A stretch of DNA of 64,000 nt, taken from positions 124,001 through 188,000 of the forward strand of contig JAGVRJ010000011.1 of assembly GCA_019059635.1 (NCBI GenBank), in the 5' to 3' direction. A model generated the notes under the pieces. That model made no database searches, was not told the DNA's origin, and saw only the letters and a list, made by a program, of their open reading frames with translations. Positions 54,301 to 64,000 of the stretch are shown one piece after another; position 1 is the first letter of the stretch; the number at the start of each line of letters is the position of its first letter. The translations under genes and the position numbers were made by a program. The stretch comes from Proales similis. Taxonomy: Eukaryota; Rotifera; Eurotatoria; Ploima; Proalidae.

Positions 54301-56891
54301 CTTTCCGACTGTGATTCGCAACTTTTTCGCCGAGCAGCATTCCAATCGCGCCGAACTGTTCTACACCGACTCATCCAATCGTCAATACAAACTGATGCTG
54401 AAAAAGAAAGTCGACGAAGACTACAAGCGCTTCCTGGGTCAGTTCAGTCTTGGCCTCTTTTCTTTCAGACCAGTCGAGTCTAAAGGCGACTGCTGGAATA
54501 GATTGCCGTCACGAGTCGCAAACTCAGACCATCTTCCAAAACAACTCGATCGGAGCGCACACCTTGTTCTGGTAAAATGCCCTCTCTGTGCTGTGACAAA
54601 GTGAATATTGGCCAATCTCTTGCAAAGTATTCTATTCAATTTGCTGCAGGACGAAACAGCGAAACACAATCTCAACACCTATTTGGGCTTTGTGTTCAGG
54701 TGAGTCGTTTCTCACTTGCTCTGTTGCGAATTGAATTTCATTTCGCATTTCATTCCACAGCTATCTGAATGGCTGCGAAGGCAAAAAAGTTTCACAAGCC
54801 ATGCGAACGTTCTGTGATTTCCTCGTCAGCGAACTGACCAGCGGCGACGCACTCACAATCGACGCGGTTAGTCTGAGCAGCATGTGAGCCGAAATTCTAA
54901 GCGATTGAAACAACTCTGCTCGTCTAGACAGTTGCGCAGCTTCTTCAGCTCATCGAAGTCTACAACGTGTTCACCTACGATCGCTTTATGATGGTGATGA
55001 GCTTCAGAAGCTACGACCAGTCGGACGCCACAGTCGCGTTCAAGCTCTTGCATGCGCTGTTCGTTCGCAGCACCGAGTTCTCGGCCCGACTCGAAGACTT
55101 CATAACTGTGAGTGTGAGTGTGTCCCAGTGCGATTACCCAGACTCTTACCCGTCGACTTCAAGGCATGGGCCAGCTCTGCACGGGGCTCCATAGACGAAT
55201 GGGATCCGAACGTCTTCTCCCAATACATTCAATTCCACGCAGATCGTTTGTTCAACGAAGGCCTCAAAGAGAAAATCGGCGTGCAGTCTCAAGACCTGCC
55301 TAGAGTGAACATTTATTACGGCTCGATGCCTCTTCGAATCGTGCCTCTGCTCGACTATTTGAATGACCGGTTGATTGAGCTGAGTCTGGCCAACGATCAA
55401 GACGCCAATCAGCTGCTTGATCGTTTGAATTTGTTGTTCAAATTTCACAACAACCCGATCGCGTACGTGTACAAGACACTGGTCTACTACGACCAGAGCT
55501 TGAGTCAAGAGCCAAGCAAGAAGCAGCGCCTATTGCACATATTGACGAGTAAGTGACGAGAAATCAATTTTCCCCTCATTCCGAGCTCATTCAACAAATG
55601 CCATTAAAAGACAACAAGTCAACAAATCTTGTCCAATTCTCGTCTCTGTTCGCCAAGTACACTGGCAGTGAGAGCCAAGCAGAAGCGATCGACGCATTCA
55701 TCGACCGAAACTACTTTTATCAAATGCTCAAGGACCTCACCGAGCATCTACTGGACCGCAACACAGACTTGGAAAATTTCAAAATTCTGAGCGAATTCGA
55801 CAACCCGTCGTGCCACTTGCTCTACTCTTTCTCTTGCGAGCTCATGTTCCTCTCGCTCTACTCGGCGAATCCGGACGAATTGAACGCTCGCGTCTGCCCT
55901 CAAATGATCAGCCTGTTCATAGACGGGTGAGTTGCTCATCTCGATAACCGCTAGCTCGTTCTTACCATCAATGCCGTTCGTTCTGGCAGTTATCTCAGCA
56001 ATCAAGTTCAAATCGCGCCCGAAGAGTTTCTCTATTGGACCAGTGCTTGCGGAGTGTTGATCTCGCACTTGCCGGTAGGCCAGCCTCTTTGCCCTAAAAC
56101 TAATTCACTCGACTCGAGCGGAGGACGTTCTGAAAGGGCAAGTTTTGGAAGTCGGCCTACGAGGTCTTGTTTGACCTGATGAGAAGCGACGAGAGCTTAC
56201 AAGCGAGCGACACGGACTGCAGCGATCCGGATAATCTTCTTCGCCTCTTGAACCAATTCGATTTTTATCAGGCGTATGCTGGACAAATGACAAACAGAGT
56301 GACAGTCATTTTGACCATCTTCCACTCAATACTTACTCACGCGAACGCCGACCACTTTCATTATCTGACTCAGTAAGTGAATGCTTTTTGCCTCGTCAAA
56401 GTGCCTTTGCCGAGCCCATTCGCGTCTAGAGCCCTGAGCGAACGTCAAGAAGAGCTGGTCAAGACCGAGACTCAGTTCTTGTTCACCTGCAAACTCGTCG
56501 GTCCGTTCATTCACAAAATTCATTTGGAGAACTCCAATCTTCTAATTGAGGTGAGTATTTCGGTGTAGAGTCACCACGTCGATCTCTTACTGACCTTCTC
56601 GATCAGCTCGTCAAGATTCTCTATCAAATGCTTCATCGCGTGGACAGATTGAGCGGCAACCTCTGCCACACAGAGACAATTTGCAATTTTTTCTATCATC
56701 TCAAATACAGACACATTGGCGAGTCGGTGAAGGACACTATTCACACACTTATGCCCGAACTTCGTGCCGAGTTGCAAAACCGCTTCAAGTACATTACGAG
56801 CGAGATAAACCAACAGCAGTCTCAGCAACATCAACAGCAGCAGTCCCAGCAACATCAAGAGCAGCAACAGCAGCTAAACAATTCAGAATAA
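51315..56891 (+). CDS. MED23: Mediator complex subunit 23
   Basis: Tail-module Mediator subunit linking activators to RNA polymerase II. Sixteen exons close in phase: 51315-52358, 52418-52610, 52683-52777, 52839-53214, 53274-53886, 53941-54437, 54469-54571, 54628-54699, 54761-54866, 54928-55107, 55164-55548, 55611-55926, 55990-56074, 56137-56372, 56430-56550 and 56607-56891, giving 1568 residues (human 1368). Matching blocks include SISGRDRLLPVVGVSNLYSL, SPESEELNKAVVLFMAKS, MRTFCDFLVSEL, YGSMPLRIVPLLDYLNDR, FKFHNNPIAYVYKTLVYYD and TICNFFYHLKYRHIGESVKD. The intron 52778-52838 uses a GC donor (AAG/GCAAGG). The protein has a longer N-terminus and a Gln/His-rich C-terminal tail of about 30 residues. 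The intron 54438-54468 is short (31 bp) in this model, so the exon 6/7 junction is less sure. Confidence 0.92.
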
Positions 56892-58923
56892 GGTCTTTGA
56901 AAAACGAATCGGGGCTTTGATTTTCTTATTGAATTTATTGAATTACGAAACAAATAAAATGAGCATCAAGCCTTTTAGATCGATGCTAAATTGGCTTGAT
57001 TCAAAAACAAAAGAAAACAACGGACAAGTGTCCGAGCAAACTTGTGACAGAGAGAGAGAGAGAGAGAGACTAAAGGAAAACGGAAGAAGAAGAAGAGAGG
57101 CCGCATGAAAGCTCAGCATGAATTTAAGTGAAGTTAGTTGAATCTCATCAGTTTGAGGAATAGGCTTCTATTTTTAGAGGAGATCCAATACTTCACCTGA
57201 ATTCGCGGGCGATGCTGCATGAACGCGAGCGCAATTGAGGGACCGGCACACACAAAGTAGATGGCTGGCCCAGTCATGGACTTTCAGGTGATAGAGAGAA
57301 CGAGCAGCGCGAGCGCTCGTCACGGAGGCAAAAGATCACTAATGCCAAAGAGGTAGATCTGACAAACCTTAAAAAGCTTGGCGTCCGTAATGCACTGTCA
57401 AATCCAGCTATTTGGCTTAGTCGCGGCCTTTCAATTCTCGCACTCGGCTTCGTCTCAACCAAGTCGAGTGCGACAATTTCAAGCAGCCGCTATTTATAAA
57501 CACCGCCGATCGACTTATCTGCTCGCTGCGTTGCTTCTTCTTATCGAGCCGGGTCGTTCGTTTAAGCACGGGTCGAACTAAATCGCTCTTTTACAGTCAT
57601 GTGACGTCCGCAAGCTCACTGCAACTTGACTTGGCTCTATTTGTTATCATCAACGAGCCAAGTGACAAAATGATTTTTTTCCATTTAAAGACAGCGGCAA
57701 GTTATTTGGCCAAGAAGAAGAAGCAGAAGAGCCGGGCCCACTTGAGTTGTTGGCAAAGCGAGCCGCCCGCTTCGTTAATTTCAAAAGGTTTTCGATAACG
57801 ATACCGAGACATGCTCGCTCTGCTCAATACAACAGATAGGCAAGGCGATTGATAGACGGATGCTGAAGAGATAAATGGCCGGCCTTCTCGTAGCCTCAAC
57901 CTAAAACAAAGCGTCGTTAACAAAAAAAAAGAAGAAGATAATGGCGCCAAAGACGCTGCGAGCACATGAGTGCCTCACACAAACACAATTGAGCATCAAG
58001 AGGCCGGCAGTTTAGCGTGCGTTTTTATCTCGAGCTAAAAAGTCGCGATTTCTTCAGGAATTAAAGTGCGCGCACTTGAATCTGAATAAGCGCGCGCTCG
58101 TTAAATAGCGCAGATTGGCCTCCTTTTTATCGGCTCGAGTGATTAGTCGTCGTCGTCAACACCAATAATAAACAGCGTGTGTTGTCCTCCGTCGCTTGCT
58201 TCTCCCTCTATTCCGATCTTGATGACCGGCTCATCCACCCGGCCATACCTCCTGCCTTCTTCTCTATGCTTCTTCTAGACCAAACGCGCACACACACAAA
58301 TACGAGAGAGGGCCATAAGTGTTTTTATTTTGGCTTTATGGATTTTTCCAAGATATGCCCGCTGCTATTTGACGCAATAAAATACAAAAGCAACGCGTGC
58401 GCACCTAGATCTTTAAGATAAGCCGACTCGGCTGATAAGCGCGACAACTATTTGCTCAATTCATTTATTCCTCTCTCTCTCTCTCTGTCTGTGGCTTGTT
58501 CGTTCTTTTCCCTCTTTAATGACCACCTTACGAGTGGCCACGTGGACTTGATTGTTTGAGTTCGATTAGATACGATAATTCTAAAGGACCTGTCTCTCTC
58601 TCTCTCTTTCTTGCCGCTTCTCTCATTCTGTCCGCTTGTTTGAGATAGAAATGCTGGCCCGTACGAGTCTGTTCGTTTCGGTCTGGTGTTTGGGCTTAGG
58701 GCCGAATTGAATTTTAACTTTTGCAAACAAGTTTACGCATCCAAGACCACTCCTGATCTTGAGCGATTCTGAAATTAGCCAGCCAATGGTCGACCAGAGC
58801 CGACCAAGCTTCTCCCAGATCTCCTGAACAAACGCAAATTCTGCGACCTAACCAAACCCTTGAGTCTTAGTTATTTTTTTTTTTTCAAAATTTATTTCAA
58901 TCTAAGCCGATATAGAAGCGAGC
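56892..58923. other. Convergent intergenic region
   Basis: 2.0 kb between the MED23 and RPL30 stops. An AATAAA at about 56953 follows MED23. A GA run lies at about 57049-57069, CT runs at about 58473-58487 and 58591-58607, and there is an A-rich and T-rich stretch near 58870. No exon chain recognised. Confidence 0.5.
57049..57069. repeat. GA dinucleotide microsatellite
   Basis: About ten uninterrupted GA units in the MED23 3' region. Confidence 0.85.
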
Positions 58924-59716
58924 TTAAGCGGTCTGAACGGCCGTCTCGCCACCAGGCATGCTTCTGATGATGTCCGAATCACCTGCGAAGATAATTTGGA
59001 CGATTGAGCCAAGTGATGGGACAAGCAAGCGAGTCGAATAGGGGACTTACCCGGGTCGGTGATGGCCAGAGCGCCGACTTGGAAGAGCTTACCGCAAGCG
59101 GTGCCGAGGTCGGTGTTGTTGCCCGAGTAGTGGTGGACACCGGTCTTGGCCAACATAGAATAGTATTGGATCTCGCTCTTCCTAAAATAGATTGGCCGTT
59201 AGGAGCTGCTGCACTTGGAAGAGCTTGCACTCGCTCGGCCGTGTGTTGAGGTGGATGGAGTGAAACACGAGCGAGCAAAAGGCATTCACTCGTCCGCTCG
59301 CTGATTACGCCTCGTCTAAGAGCATCTGGTCGAAGTTTAAATTAGTTGCTTCAACACGCTCCTCTTCGCAGCGAACCATTTTAAATCGCTCCGAGGCCAA
59401 CCACTTGGTCACACACTCTCACACCGAGTCGGGCATGGGCCGCAAGGTCGCGCAATCAACAGCTTTTGAGAGGCCGATCGCTTACCTGAGCTGGGGAGTG
59501 TTGTTGGAGAGAATGACAAGTTTGGCCTTGCCAAGTCTCAGCGCCTTCAGGGTCTGTCTGTAGCCGAGCACGTACTTGCCCGACTTGACGACAAGAGCGA
59601 GCTTGCTGTTGATGCCCTCAATGGTCTTCTTCTACTCGATTGGAGCCGATTTAGTCGCATTTTGGCCGAGATTGGCGTCCAGTTCAACTTACGCTTCCTT
59701 TCTTTGCGCCTGACAT
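58924..59716 (-). CDS. RPL30: 60S ribosomal protein L30 (eL30)
   Basis: Large-subunit ribosomal protein. Four exons close in phase: 59693-59716, 59486-59631, 59051-59181 and 58924-58982, giving 119 residues (human 115). The sequence is highly conserved: [69 protein letters not shown] and [11 protein letters not shown]. The start MSGAKKGS at 59716 precedes a short intron. Intron 2 (59182-59485, 304 bp) is clearly longer than the others; intronic snoRNAs are common in ribosomal-protein genes, but I see no C/D box pair there. AATAAA on the minus strand at about 58891-58896. Confidence 0.97.
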
Positions 59717-60473
59717 TCTTAGATTCCTGCTTTTCTAGCAACACCGCAACGGCTGTGTCTAAAATGCAAATCGACCGATTAATTCGATTCCGATCGGATT
59801 TAAATGCGCCCCGCTCGCTGCTTATTAGTTTGAGCTCTCTTCAACTTGCCAAATGGTTTTGCACGTTCGTCTCTTCTCATTTCTGTCCGTGTCTGCAGTT
59901 TGAGCTGCTCTCTCTCCCCATCATACGCGCGCAACTAAACGAGCACACAGCCCCATCGGACGATGAAGCGCCCTCGTTTCAGTCTGAACCTGAACCGCGT
60001 TCGATTGGGGCCATTCGAGGCAACTCTCTCTTCCCGATTGTATCCAACCCAAACACTCAGCTAGCCAATCAACTGCCCAATTCAGAATGATTGCGATTTT
60101 TTTTTTTAATTAAATACTCAATCGCCCAGTGGTCACTGCTTTCATTTTTACTTCTCTATGAGCTATGATCGTAAATGTCAACGATTCAGTGGCTCGAGTG
60201 AACTCGCTGCGGAGATTAAGGCGCTCAGCTGCAAGAATTGTCAACAGAGTTTTAAACCAAGACAAGAGGAGGCTCAGAGAGAGAGAGGAAGAGGAGGGCG
60301 CAAGGCGAGTGAAAAAAAAGGGTCAGATAAAGAGCTGGCTGCGAGTCTGCTGTGCAGCACGCATTCACTTAGCATAATTTGATTTTGGCCTTCAGATCGG
60401 CGTTTAGAAATGCGCCGAGACGGATTCTAGCCGATCAAACAGAGCTGAGTGTGGTCGTCCTATACTAAAGGAG
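59717..60473. other. Divergent promoter region between RPL30 and FBXO42
   Basis: 757 bp between divergent start codons. T-run at about 60098-60106 and a purine-rich GAGAGAGAGG stretch near 60275-60300. The plus frame 59662-60090 starts antisense to RPL30 exon 1 and is rejected. Confidence 0.5.
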
Positions 60474-62219
60474 ATGACTAATTCGATCGAATCTGCTCTC
60501 ATCAACTCGTTACCTGAGGAGATACTCGAGCGCATATTCTCTCTCACTCGAGCCTACAAGTAAGTGAATTGAACTCCAATTGATTAGTGAGGCTCCAATT
60601 ATTTCGAACAATCAAGCGACTACACATCTCTGGGGCGAGTTTGCCGCAAGTGGGAGCGAATAGTTCAAGGCCTGTATCAAAGACAAAGCGCCTCTTTCAG
60701 CGACTGCTTTCAGAACGGCAACGTCAAATGGACAAGTTTGACCGGCAAACTTGCGCCGTCTAATCGGCACTCTCATTCAGCCGTCAGGCTCAATGATCGC
60801 TTGTACATATTCGGCGGTTTGTCGGCAACCTCGACCTCGTACAACGACCTCTGGATACTGGACCTAAACTCGTTGGTCTGGTTCCGTCCGAGCACGGCCG
60901 GCAGCTATCCGTCGCCGAAGGCGGCCGCCACTCTGCTCTCTTACGACAATCGCAGTTTGATTCTATTCGGCGGCTACTCTCACCCGTACTCGTACCCTTT
61001 CAGTCAGCAGGTGAACTTTTTCGACGAGATTCACTCATTCGATACTCAAGAGCACTCGTGGCGTCAACATCTCTACACAGAGCAGGCGCCCAAGTTGGCC
61101 GGACACTCGGCCTCACTGGTGCGTCGAGACAAGATGATCTTGTTCGGCGGGTGCAACGGATCTCTAGGCAACAAAGTCAACACTGTCCACTGCTTTGATT
61201 TGAGCTCAAATCAGTGGATCCGAGTGAACGTGGCGGCCGGCTGCCGTCCAGAGCCGCGATATGGCCACAGTCAAATAACTCTGGACGACAATCGGCTGCT
61301 GGTTGTCGGCGGCTGTGGCGGTCCGAACAAGCAGTTCGACGATCTCTGGATTCTTATGATCGACGCCCATTTCGAAGCTCACTGGCAGCAGATTATGGTC
61401 GCCAACTATGTGAACTCGCCCACGCAGCTCTACTGTATTCCGTTCGTCAGATTCGGAAGTAAACTGGTCACGTTTGGCAAAGCGCGCGAATCCAACTCGA
61501 TCACGCAGCCTCAGCCGATTGCGCTCAACAATCCGTTGGCGAGTATGCTCGGCGACGGATTTCACTTAAACAGCAAATACGACTCGTCATCGACCACGAG
61601 CACATCCTCAACAGCATATACGATCAGAAGCGGGCAAAAAGAGGCGCGAGAGTGCACATGCAGCCCTGAGCTTCCGTTCAAGAACGTTGATCTGTCCACC
61701 AGAGCCAGCAACGACCGCAACAGCAGCAGCAGCAGTGATGAAAAGTGCAGTTCTAAAATGGACTGTGACGAGCAGCAGCTAAAAATGCTCAACAAGTCGC
61801 AGCGCAACACCATCAAGCGGCTGGAGGTTCTGCGAAAGATCGCAACCAAGTTCAACAAGCTAAAGGGAGAAGAAGGGAAGCTCGTGCAGCAGCTTAGCTC
61901 GGCCGCCTCGCTCACTAGGTCGCAGAACAAGTGCGTGCTGCATTCAAAGACGATGCAAATGTTCACATTGGACATAAGCGCGCTCACCGACCCCTCTCTA
62001 GACTGCTTGAGTCCAGTGGCCAGCTGGCAGACGCCCGTGGTTGAGTTCGAGCGCGCTCCCACAGACACAATCCTGTACACTCTGTGCGAAGGTGTTAACG
62101 AGCTGCTGCTATTCGGTGGAATGGAGCTCGAATCCCCCCTGATGTACGCTAAGCCAAGCTGTAACTATCTCAAGCATAAAATAAGCCAAAAACTTTTTAT
62201 TCTGAGCGCGTCAGAGTAG
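60474..62219 (+). CDS. FBXO42: F-box only protein 42-like (F-box plus Kelch propeller)
   Basis: Predicted substrate receptor of an SCF (SKP1-CUL1) ubiquitin ligase; the human protein binds p53. Two exons close in phase, 60474-60559 and 60617-62219, giving 562 residues. The F-box spans the intron: SLPEEILERIFSLTRAY, then GRVCRKWERIVQGLYQ. Kelch repeats follow: HSHSAVRLNDRLYIFGGLSA, NDLWILDLNSLVWFRP, GSYPSPKAAATLLSY, FFDEIHSFD, AGHSASLVRRDKMILFGGCN and LLVVGGCGGPNKQFDDLWIL. A Ser-rich linker and a last propeller strand pair (KTMQMFTLDIS, NELLLFGGMELES) complete the FBXO42 layout. It is shorter than human (717) because the linker is shorter. AATAAT/AATAAA signals lie at about 62250-62265. Confidence 0.93.
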
Positions 62220-62468
62220 CCGCCACATATCCAGCCAGTTCTTGATCTCCGAAATAATAAATCGTTTTAGTTCATTCAAAATAGGCACGTTCAGCTTGCT
62301 TGTCTTGTTCTTGTTCAACTGCGACTATTGAATAAAAGGGGCCAGGAGGGGACTGCGCGAAAGGCAACAAAGACTTGCAACGAGCAATTTGCTCTGTGCG
62401 CATGCTTGCAAGTCAAACTTGAATTGAAAAAGATAGCTTGTGCTTTGATAAATAGGAAACAACAAAAC

Positions 62469-63300
62469 ATGGCAAAGGTAAATAAATAAAACGCCAAATA
62501 GTTCGACCGGCAGCAGCCTAATTTTTGCTTTGCCAAGTCAAAAGTGAGCCGAGAAGACGACGAAAAGTAACTCTATTCGAATAGCCTAGTGGGTCGCAAT
62601 TTCAAAATGTAAAAAGGCCCAAAGAGCTGAGCGCCAAAAAGCCGGTCAAAACCTTCCGCAACATATTCAAGGTGCCGAAAAGGGAGACGATTGATCCTCG
62701 ATTCAGCGCTGCGTTCGGCGACTACAGGCCAGAAGTATTTAGAAAGCAGTACGGTTTCCTAAACGACATGCGCAAGCAAGAGAAAGAGGTAGGTGCGACT
62801 GAGCAAGCGCTTGAACAGTCAGAAGCTTCACGTTTCAAAGATGCTGACCGAAGAGCTGAAAAAGACGAACGCAGAAGAGGTGGAGAAGAAGGCCAAAATG
62901 AAAGCAGCTCTAACACGAATAGTAAATTAGACGTGAATACCACCGACCTGAGCAAGACTGAGCCACTTTATCTGGTTGCAGAAGCAGCAGATAAAATCGT
63001 TCGAAGAAAACGAAAAGAAGGAAGAGAGCAAGCAAGCGCTCAAAAAACAGACAAATGAAGAGGCCAAACAAGGCCAGCGTCCTTACTTTCTGACCAAATG
63101 TAAGCAAGTCTGTCTCGCTAACTCATTTGCTCGTGTCATTAAATAAACTGAAATTAGCGGACCAGAAAATGCTGCAGCTGGCCGAGAAGTACAAAGAGCT
63201 GAAAAAGAGCGGCAAAACGGAAAAGTATTTGGCCAAGCTGCGCAAGAAGCAGTTGAGCCGAGACAGAAAAAAAATCGACTTTTTGAATAAAAAAGATTAA
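62469..63300 (+). CDS. RRP36: Ribosomal RNA processing protein 36 homolog
   Basis: Component of the early 90S pre-ribosome required for 18S rRNA processing; nucleolar. Five exons close in phase: 62469-62477, 62585-62788, 62823-62921, 62982-63099 and 63158-63300, giving 190 residues. Family blocks: RPKELSAKKPVK, DPRFSAAFGDYRPEVFRKQY, GFLNDMRKQEKE, GQRPYFLTKSDQKMLQLAEK, YKELKKSGKTEKYL and the basic C-terminus. The first coding exon is only nine bases (MAK) and is inferred from a clean AAG/GTAAAT donor and the frame requirement. Intron 62789-62822 (34 bp) is unusually short, so the exon 2/3 junction is less sure. The charged middle (EEVEKKAKMK, EENEKKEESK) is coiled-coil-like. Confidence 0.9.
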
Positions 63301-63889
63301 AACTTGACAGAAAAGCTAATTGTCTAGGCCAAGAGCGAGACTTGACAGGAGAAGAGGAGGAATAAACGAGTCTTGTAATCAAGTAAAACGGGTCAGCTGC
63401 AATAAGAAGATAAAACTGTAAGAATGAGAATTCAAATTGGAATGGATTCAAATGCTTATCTAGAACAGCGGCAATTCATACTGGCATTATTTCTGATTCA
63501 TCCGCTTGAAAGAATTCTAATTTATGAAAAAGAAGCAATCAAAGACAATGAAAGTGATAAAGAAAGCCCAAAGAGTTGCAGAGCTGCAAATATTGTGAAG
63601 CCTCTTTTAGTAATGGGCTATAGGGGCCAACCTAAAAGTGAATGAAAAATTAGGCAAAATTTTTTGAACCAAATTCAGTGGCGCGGAAATCTAAAACACC
63701 TGGCAAGGCATAGAGAAGAGCACGAAACGTCAACGATCATCTATCAATCAAAGGAGGTGTAATTTTTACTAAAAAAAAAAACTGAGTGAACCTTTAAAAA
63801 AGGTAGCAAATGCCGGGCGAGAAGCTAAAAGCGAAAGGGAAGCCAGCACAGCCCTGGCGTCTGACAGCAAGGTCGCTCTTAAAGGAGCT
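63301..63889. other. 3' region of RRP36
   Basis: About 590 bp, A-rich, without a supported gene. A 73-codon plus frame at 63424-63645 shows no recognisable similarity. Confidence 0.45.
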
Positions 63890-64000
63890 GGACTCAAAGT
63901 GGCCTTACTTTCTTACCAAATCTAAGCAAGTCTGTCTCGCTTGGTCATGTGCTTATTTTATTGAATCATCTGAAGTTTAAGGATCAGAAAATCCTTATCT
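63890..64000 (+). pseudogene. Degenerate copy of the RRP36 exon 4-intron-exon 5 region, cut by window end
   Basis: The sequence from about 63903 follows RRP36 63081-63170 closely: CCTTACTTTC, ACCAAAT, TAAGCAAGTCTGTCTCGCT, then GGATCAGAAAATCCT against CGGACCAGAAAATGCT. The copy includes the intron, so it arose by DNA duplication, not by retroposition. The 5' splice site GT has become CT, and the frame runs into a stop inside the former intron. Similarity fades upstream of about 63890. More of the copy may lie beyond the window. Confidence 0.75.

Noticed and set aside
59182-59485. snoRNA in the long RPL30 intron
   Set aside because: I looked for C (TGATGA) and D (CTGA) box pairs on the minus strand and saw no convincing combination.
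59662-60090. 142-codon plus frame
   Set aside because: Starts antisense to RPL30 exon 1 and intron and has no similarity to anything I know.
63424-63645. 73-codon plus frame downstream of RRP36
   Set aside because: No similarity, A-rich composition and no supporting signals.
1-64000. CRISPR array, bacterial operon, phage or transposase genes
   Set aside because: None seen: no regularly spaced repeats, no transposase-like frames, and gene structure is spliced and metazoan throughout.

Overview
This is nuclear DNA of a ciliated, bilaterian invertebrate with a compact genome. Most genes are split by introns of about 50-60 bp with GT-AG ends, intergenic gaps are usually a few hundred bases, and both strands carry metazoan genes: a semaphorin, a Mediator subunit, an EFR3 protein, SUEL/CUB/C-type lectin modules and animal-type carotenoid oxygenases. 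Two outer-arm dynein genes (DNAI1-like and NME8-like) show that it builds motile axonemes in cilia or sperm. The phylum cannot be fixed from this sequence alone. I rebuilt gene models by reading splice sites and checking that phases close. Exon coordinates are inferred, with no transcript evidence.

Layout. 1-4130 (-): 5' two-thirds of an ABCC/MRP transporter, cut by the window edge. 4489-5340 (-): unrecognised membrane protein with a PPPY tail. 6916-10720 (+): two tandem AGPAT3/4-type lysophosphatidic acid acyltransferases. 11117-13728 (-): SUEL-CUB-CTLD single-pass receptor, followed by a 5.5 kb gene-free stretch. 19269-22208 (-): DNAI1. 23775-26651 (+): TBC1D25-type Rab GAP. 27649-28060: two tRNA-Glu(UUC) genes in inverted orientation. 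28349-29500 (-): galactose mutarotase. 29973-35083 (+): three intronless tandem carotenoid oxygenases. 35533-39015 (-): NME8. 39440-41948 (-): transmembrane semaphorin. 43469-44609 (-): DUS4L. 44854-45297 (-): mitochondrial SSB. 45753-49190 (-): EFR3. 49930-50433 (-): LSM3. 51315-56891 (+): MED23. 58924-59716 (-): RPL30. 60474-62219 (+): FBXO42-like F-box/Kelch protein. 62469-63300 (+): RRP36, with a decayed copy of its last intron region at the window end.

The genes do not form one pathway. Local themes are tandem duplication (AGPAT x2, carotenoid oxygenase x3, tRNA-Glu x2, RRP36 fragment), axonemal dynein (DNAI1, NME8), and ribosome or RNA housekeeping (RPL30, RRP36, LSM3, DUS4L, tRNAs).

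The most striking item is in NME8. Three successive versions of the exon that encodes the thioredoxin active-site region lie side by side. All have the same entry and exit phases, so exactly one can be used per mRNA. None encodes the CXXC redox motif. A perfect 12-bp inverted repeat sits in the intron between versions 2 and 3. This looks like an undescribed mutually exclusive exon cassette in an axonemal dynein component.
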